From NCBI GenBank assembly GCA_017302355.1, contig JAFLDQ010000141.1, forward strand, positions 1-9,494: 9,494 bases of DNA, in the 5' to 3' direction. A model generated the notes under the pieces. It did no database searches, was not told where the DNA came from, and worked only from the letters and a program-made list of their open reading frames with translations. Positions 6,661-9,494 of the stretch are shown in pieces. The stretch is from Dechloromonas sp. GTDB taxonomy: Bacteria > Pseudomonadota > Gammaproteobacteria > Burkholderiales > Rhodocyclaceae. How positions within the stretch are numbered: position 1 is the first letter of the stretch; every line of letters starts with the position of its first letter. Both the position numbers and the translations under genes were made by a program.

Positions 6661-7692
6661 CTACTCATACTCAAGCTGGTTCCCGACTCGCCTCACGAGC
6701 CGGACCAATCCGATCCCAATCAATGCTCCCAGAAAATCTATCGCCCCGTCGGCAACGTCCGCCTTCCTACCTTCAACGAAAAGTTGCAACACCTCGGTGC
6801 TCACGGCCAAAAACAGCAGATCGATCAAAAGCAATGGCCCTCTTTGATCCGGCCTTACCACAGCAAGGATGCCGCCAAGCACAAAAAACATCGCACCATG
6901 AGTCAAACTGCTCCACGATACTCCGATGGAATCGTCCGGCTGCCACGCAAACATTTCGCAGACCCACCGATCCAGTCCATTCTTCACATCACCCGGCATA
7001 AGAACCCCCCACAACACTACAATCAGAGCTACCAACAAGCCAGCGGGACTACGCGCGCGCATCGCCCACGATCTTGCAAGCAGTATAAGGACAAGCCCCC
7101 AAACAAGCATCAGCCCCCGCGATGCCCAGAGGGCGGACTCCCGCTCAGCCAACCATTCGAGGCGAAGATTCTTGACTAGGAGCTCTCCAGATACGCGCAC
7201 CAGCCTCGCCATCAACACAACGCTACCAGCATCCGGACGCAACAGAATTACCTCCTCGAAATCGGCCGCAGCCGATCCACTCAAAGCCAGCAATACCTTC
7301 GAGGATGAACGGCCCTCGTTCTTGATCTGTAACACAGCGATCTGTGCCGCCCCTTTAGGGTCATCCCTTAAACTAACTCCAACGGCCCGCACCGAACCAT
7401 GCACACGAAACGCCACCGCACCTGCGGAAGGGCGGGCCGACCAGCCCAAAGCCTTGATACCTGCGGGATTCAGTGCTGATAGTGAAAGCCCCGCGGCTCC
7501 GAACGCCACCACGGGTGCGCCGGCGAGAACCGTAGCGCCCTCTTCAGCCGCAGGGACCGCCACAGGGATGAACACTCCCTTGACAACATACCGAACGGAC
7601 GTCGAAGTAAGGATAAGTGACGCGATAATCAAGACAACGAACAATAGATGGACAGACCACCTCCCTGCCATGACTACCTTTCGAAAGCCCAT
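6661..7692 (-). CDS. VanZ-like multi-pass membrane protein with large periplasmic insert
   Basis: The product (343 residues from this start) has an N-terminal membrane segment (14-29) and then about 150 residues of soluble, strand-rich, Ala/Val/Gly-rich sequence, probably periplasmic. At least five further hydrophobic segments follow. The C-terminal part fits VanZ-like proteins: THGAMFFVLGG with His265, then EVLQLF with Glu300 and Gln303, EGRKADVADGAIDFLG with Arg309, Asp312, Asp315 and Asp319, and a last helix with Gly residues. VanZ gives teicoplanin resistance in enterococci, but most VanZ-domain proteins have no known function; a cell-surface or polysaccharide role is only inferred. The start is uncertain. 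ATG at 7692 has GGAG 5 nt upstream; ATG at 7671 has AAAGG 5 nt upstream; ATG at 7737 is also possible but crowds the divergent gene. Codon use is less G+C biased than in pgi-glgA-folA. Confidence 0.8.
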   Translation of the reverse strand: MGFRKVVMAGRWSVHLLFVVLIIASLILTSTSVRYVVKGVFIPVAVPAAEEGATVLAGAPVVAFGAAGLSLSALNPAGIKALGWSARPSAGAVAFRVHGSVRAVGVSLRDDPKGAAQIAVLQIKNEGRSSSKVLLALSGSAAADFEEVILLRPDAGSVVLMARLVRVSGELLVKNLRLEWLAERESALWASRGLMLVWGLVLILLARSWAMRARSPAGLLVALIVVLWGVLMPGDVKNGLDRWVCEMFAWQPDDSIGVSWSSLTHGAMFFVLGGILAVVRPDQRGPLLLIDLLFLAVSTEVLQLFVEGRKADVADGAIDFLGALIGIGLVRLVRRVGNQLEYE

Positions 7693-7776
7693 AGCAACTC
7701 CACGGTCAACCAATTTACTCGCACTCCGTTGCAACATCACTGGCGTACCTTTTACCACTGGAGAATCGGTCTGAAT
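7693..7776. promoter_or_regulatory. Divergent intergenic region, presumed promoters for VanZ-like and DUF1800 genes
   Basis: The two genes run outward from this 84-bp gap (shorter if the VanZ-like gene starts at 7737), so both promoters must lie here or inside the opposing 5' ends. GGAG at 7760-7763 is a plausible but rather distant (13 nt) Shine-Dalgarno for the DUF1800 start at 7777. The palindromic hexamer TTGCAA at 7729-7734 resembles a -35 on either strand, but no good -10 follows at 16-18 bp. The location is inferred from gene layout, not from clear promoter motifs. Confidence 0.4.
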
Positions 7777-9240
7777 ATGAAACGCACTCTGCTGGACCTC
7801 ATTTTCCTCTGCATCCTCCTGACGGTAGTGAGTCCTGTCGTAGCTGAAACCACAATCACTGCAAGCGACCTGATGTGGCTCAATCGGGTAACCTATGGCA
7901 TTAACCAGCAAACTATCGAAGCATTTTCTCGGCTAGGCAGGGCTGGATTCCTCAATGCACAACTTCAGCCCTCAGATGAAACCAGGCAAGAGTTGAACTC
8001 TGGAGCCCCCGAAAGGCCTTTGAACGACCTACAGAAAGAGCGCAGCCAACGACGCCAACACGCCAACACCTTGCCCCCAGGCGAAGAAAAATCTCGTCAG
8101 CTGATAGAACTAGGCTTAGAGCGCACACAACTAATCCGACAGGCGACCGAACTGCACCTAACGCGCGCAGTTTACTCACCGGACCAGCTTAAAGAGCAAT
8201 TGGCTTGGTTCTGGTTCAACCATTTCACGGTTCACGGCGGTAAAGGCGATATCGCCACCATGGTTGGCAACTACGAGGCAGCTCTCCGCCCTCATCTTCT
8301 TGGGAAATTCAAAGACCTGTTACGCATCTCTCTGCATCATCCCGCCATGTTGATATACCTTGACAACACCCAAAATCGTGCAGGAAAAATAAATGAGAAC
8401 TACGCTCGCGAGCTACTTGAACTCCATACACTGGGCATTGACGGCGGCTATACACAAAAGGACGTACAAGAACTCGCTCGTATTCTCACAGGCCTACAAG
8501 CGAATCTAAGCGGCGCTCCACCAAAACTCCCAAAGGACCGCGAAGCCGAGTACGTACTCGATGGCGTATTCCAGTACAACCCCGCCCATCACGACTATGG
8601 GGACAAGACTTTCATGGGCCGAAGCATCAAGGGTCGGGGGTTGGACGAAGTCAATGAAATACTCGATTTTTTGGCGGATCACCCTGTTACGGCACGATTC
8701 ATATCGCGCAAGCTCATAGAGTATTTCGTGGCCGACACCCCACCAGCCCGTCTCATATCGGCTGCTACCGCCACATTTCAACGCACCCAAGGGGACATAG
8801 CCGAGGTACTTCGCGTTATTCTAGATTCGCCGGAGATGGAAGCATCCCTCGGCAAGAAATTCAAATCACCCTTTCAATACAGCATTTCCGCCCTGCGTCT
8901 TTTACACGGCGGGGCACCATCCCCCCTTCCGCCGAACGAGCTTCGACTAGCTGAACAGCTGGGAGAGCCTCTCTTTGGCAGAACAACACCGGACGGGTAC
9001 CCTTTGGTCACAGCCCAATGGGCTACGCCCGCACAACTTCTCGGCCGTATCCAATCAGCGGATCGCTTGGCCAAACGCTGGCACGGCGACATGCAGAAAG
9101 CTCCATCATCAACCGACGCACCGTGGTGCATATACCAACCACTGCTAAGCTCGACAACACTGCAGGCCATCTCCTCCCAACCGGAGCCTACACGTGCGGT
9201 TCAGATGTTTCTTAGTGCCCCAGCATTCATGTATCGCTGA
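7777..9240 (+). CDS. DUF1800 family exported protein
   Basis: The protein has 487 residues with a Sec-type signal peptide: MKR, a hydrophobic core, and likely cleavage after VVA at residue 23. DUF1800 hallmarks follow in order: WLNRVTYG at 34-41; WFNHF around 146-150; INENYARELLELHTLG beginning near 205, followed by GGYTQKDVQELARILTG; HHDYGDKTFMGRSIKG from 271; and a C-terminal AVQMFLSAPAFMYR resembling the family's usual ending. Residues about 70-125 are charged and possibly helical or coiled. Family members are large helical proteins of unknown biochemical function, usually encoded beside DUF1501 proteins, as here. The ATG at 7777 is chosen because it places the signal peptide first; in-frame upstream codons to 7648 encode nothing signal-like and overlap the VanZ-like gene. 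It probably forms a two-gene operon with the next gene. Confidence 0.92.
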   Translation: MKRTLLDLIFLCILLTVVSPVVAETTITASDLMWLNRVTYGINQQTIEAFSRLGRAGFLNAQLQPSDETRQELNSGAPERPLNDLQKERSQRRQHANTLPPGEEKSRQLIELGLERTQLIRQATELHLTRAVYSPDQLKEQLAWFWFNHFTVHGGKGDIATMVGNYEAALRPHLLGKFKDLLRISLHHPAMLIYLDNTQNRAGKINENYARELLELHTLGIDGGYTQKDVQELARILTGLQANLSGAPPKLPKDREAEYVLDGVFQYNPAHHDYGDKTFMGRSIKGRGLDEVNEILDFLADHPVTARFISRKLIEYFVADTPPARLISAATATFQRTQGDIAEVLRVILDSPEMEASLGKKFKSPFQYSISALRLLHGGAPSPLPPNELRLAEQLGEPLFGRTTPDGYPLVTAQWATPAQLLGRIQSADRLAKRWHGDMQKAPSSTDAPWCIYQPLLSSTTLQAISSQPEPTRAVQMFLSAPAFMYR

Positions 9241-9255
9241 CAAGGAAAACATGCC

Positions 9256-9494
9256 ATGCATCGCCGACGCTTCCTTCAAGCAGCCAGCGCGCTAACGTGT
9301 GTTGGCAAGACCAGTCAGCTGCTAGCCGTCCCCACGCAGCAGAAGCACCGATTTATGTTTATTCTTCTGCGCGGTGCATATGATGCGGCGAGCGCTCTCA
9401 TTCCAATATCCAGCGACTTTTACTACGAAAGTCGTCCTAACATCGCAATTCCGAAAGATGCCGCAATCACGCTGGATGGAGACTGGGGACTCCA
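9256..9494 (+). CDS. DUF1501 family protein, 3' truncated by window edge
   Basis: The start ATG at 9256 has AAGGA 9 nt upstream (9242-9246) and lies 15 nt after the DUF1800 stop. The frame is open to the window end (79 complete codons). The N-terminus MHRRRFLQAASAL has a twin-arginine-type RRRFLQ motif, suggesting Tat export, although the following h-region is only mildly hydrophobic. Residues about 34-45 (FMFILLRGAYDA) and the later FYYESRPNIAIP and LDGDWGL match the conserved N-terminal region of DUF1501, from memory an alkaline-phosphatase/sulfatase-like superfamily member. An overlapping ATG at 9251 reads only 14 codons to a stop and is not the start. Partnered with the DUF1800 gene, the product probably acts in the periplasm or at the surface; its function is unknown. 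Confidence 0.88.
   Translation, partial: MHRRRFLQAASALTCVGKTSQLLAVPTQQKHRFMFILLRGAYDAASALIPISSDFYYESRPNIAIPKDAAITLDGDWGL

Noticed and set aside
6569..7179. Plus-strand ORFs opposite the VanZ-like gene
   Set aside because: They have no recognisable domain and lie antisense to a gene with clear membrane helices and VanZ-type residues.
7693..7911. Upstream extension of the VanZ-like frame to 7911
   Set aside because: It would overlap the DUF1800 signal peptide region, and the added residues precede the first membrane segment with no family-like sequence. Internal ATGs at 7692 and 7671 have better Shine-Dalgarno spacing.
1..9494. CRISPR arrays, tRNA genes, tandem repeats, origins of replication
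   Set aside because: I read through for regularly spaced repeats, tRNA-like TTC-arm motifs and clustered DnaA-box-like sites and found none that I could support.

Overview
The window looks like chromosomal DNA from a Gram-negative proteobacterium. The evidence is an outer-membrane-type lipoprotein, proteobacterial GlgA and Pgi, and a biodegradative-type amino acid decarboxylase. High G+C and codon style suggest a betaproteobacterium, perhaps Rhodocyclales-like; this is an impression from reading, not a database result. Two compositional halves are visible by eye. Positions 1 to about 6480 are very G+C rich. From about 6490 to the end the DNA is clearly more A+T rich with relaxed codon use.

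Left half. A 5'-truncated fold-type I PLP-dependent Orn/Lys/Arg decarboxylase (+) ends at 1844. It converges on a minus-strand lipoprotein gene (2090-2770) that has a long Pro/Ala/Lys linker and a BamE/SmpA-like C-terminal domain. The short gap between them holds a decayed fragment of an IS30-family transposase (minus strand, about 1880-1995) and a 9-bp perfect hairpin. The lipoprotein gene has a consensus TATAAT upstream and a run of nine C residues just after its start codon. Next come three tightly packed minus-strand genes, transcribed pgi, glgA, folA. They encode glucose-6-phosphate isomerase, ADP-glucose-type glycogen synthase (TTG start, 4 nt after the pgi stop) and dihydrofolate reductase (7 nt after the glgA stop). 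Pgi and GlgA connect hexose phosphates to glycogen storage; folA appears to ride on the same transcript.

Right half. After a 177-bp A+T-rich spacer lies a minus-strand multi-pass membrane protein with a C-terminal VanZ-like domain and an unusual periplasmic insert of about 150 residues. Diverging from it is an exported DUF1800 protein, followed 15 nt downstream by the start of a DUF1501 protein with a twin-arginine-type N-terminus, cut by the window end. DUF1800 and DUF1501 commonly occur as a pair, but to my knowledge their role is not settled. This divergent VanZ-like / DUF1800-DUF1501 locus is the least understood part of the window and the best candidate for an undescribed envelope-associated system.

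I saw no tRNA, rRNA, CRISPR array, intact insertion sequence or replication origin.
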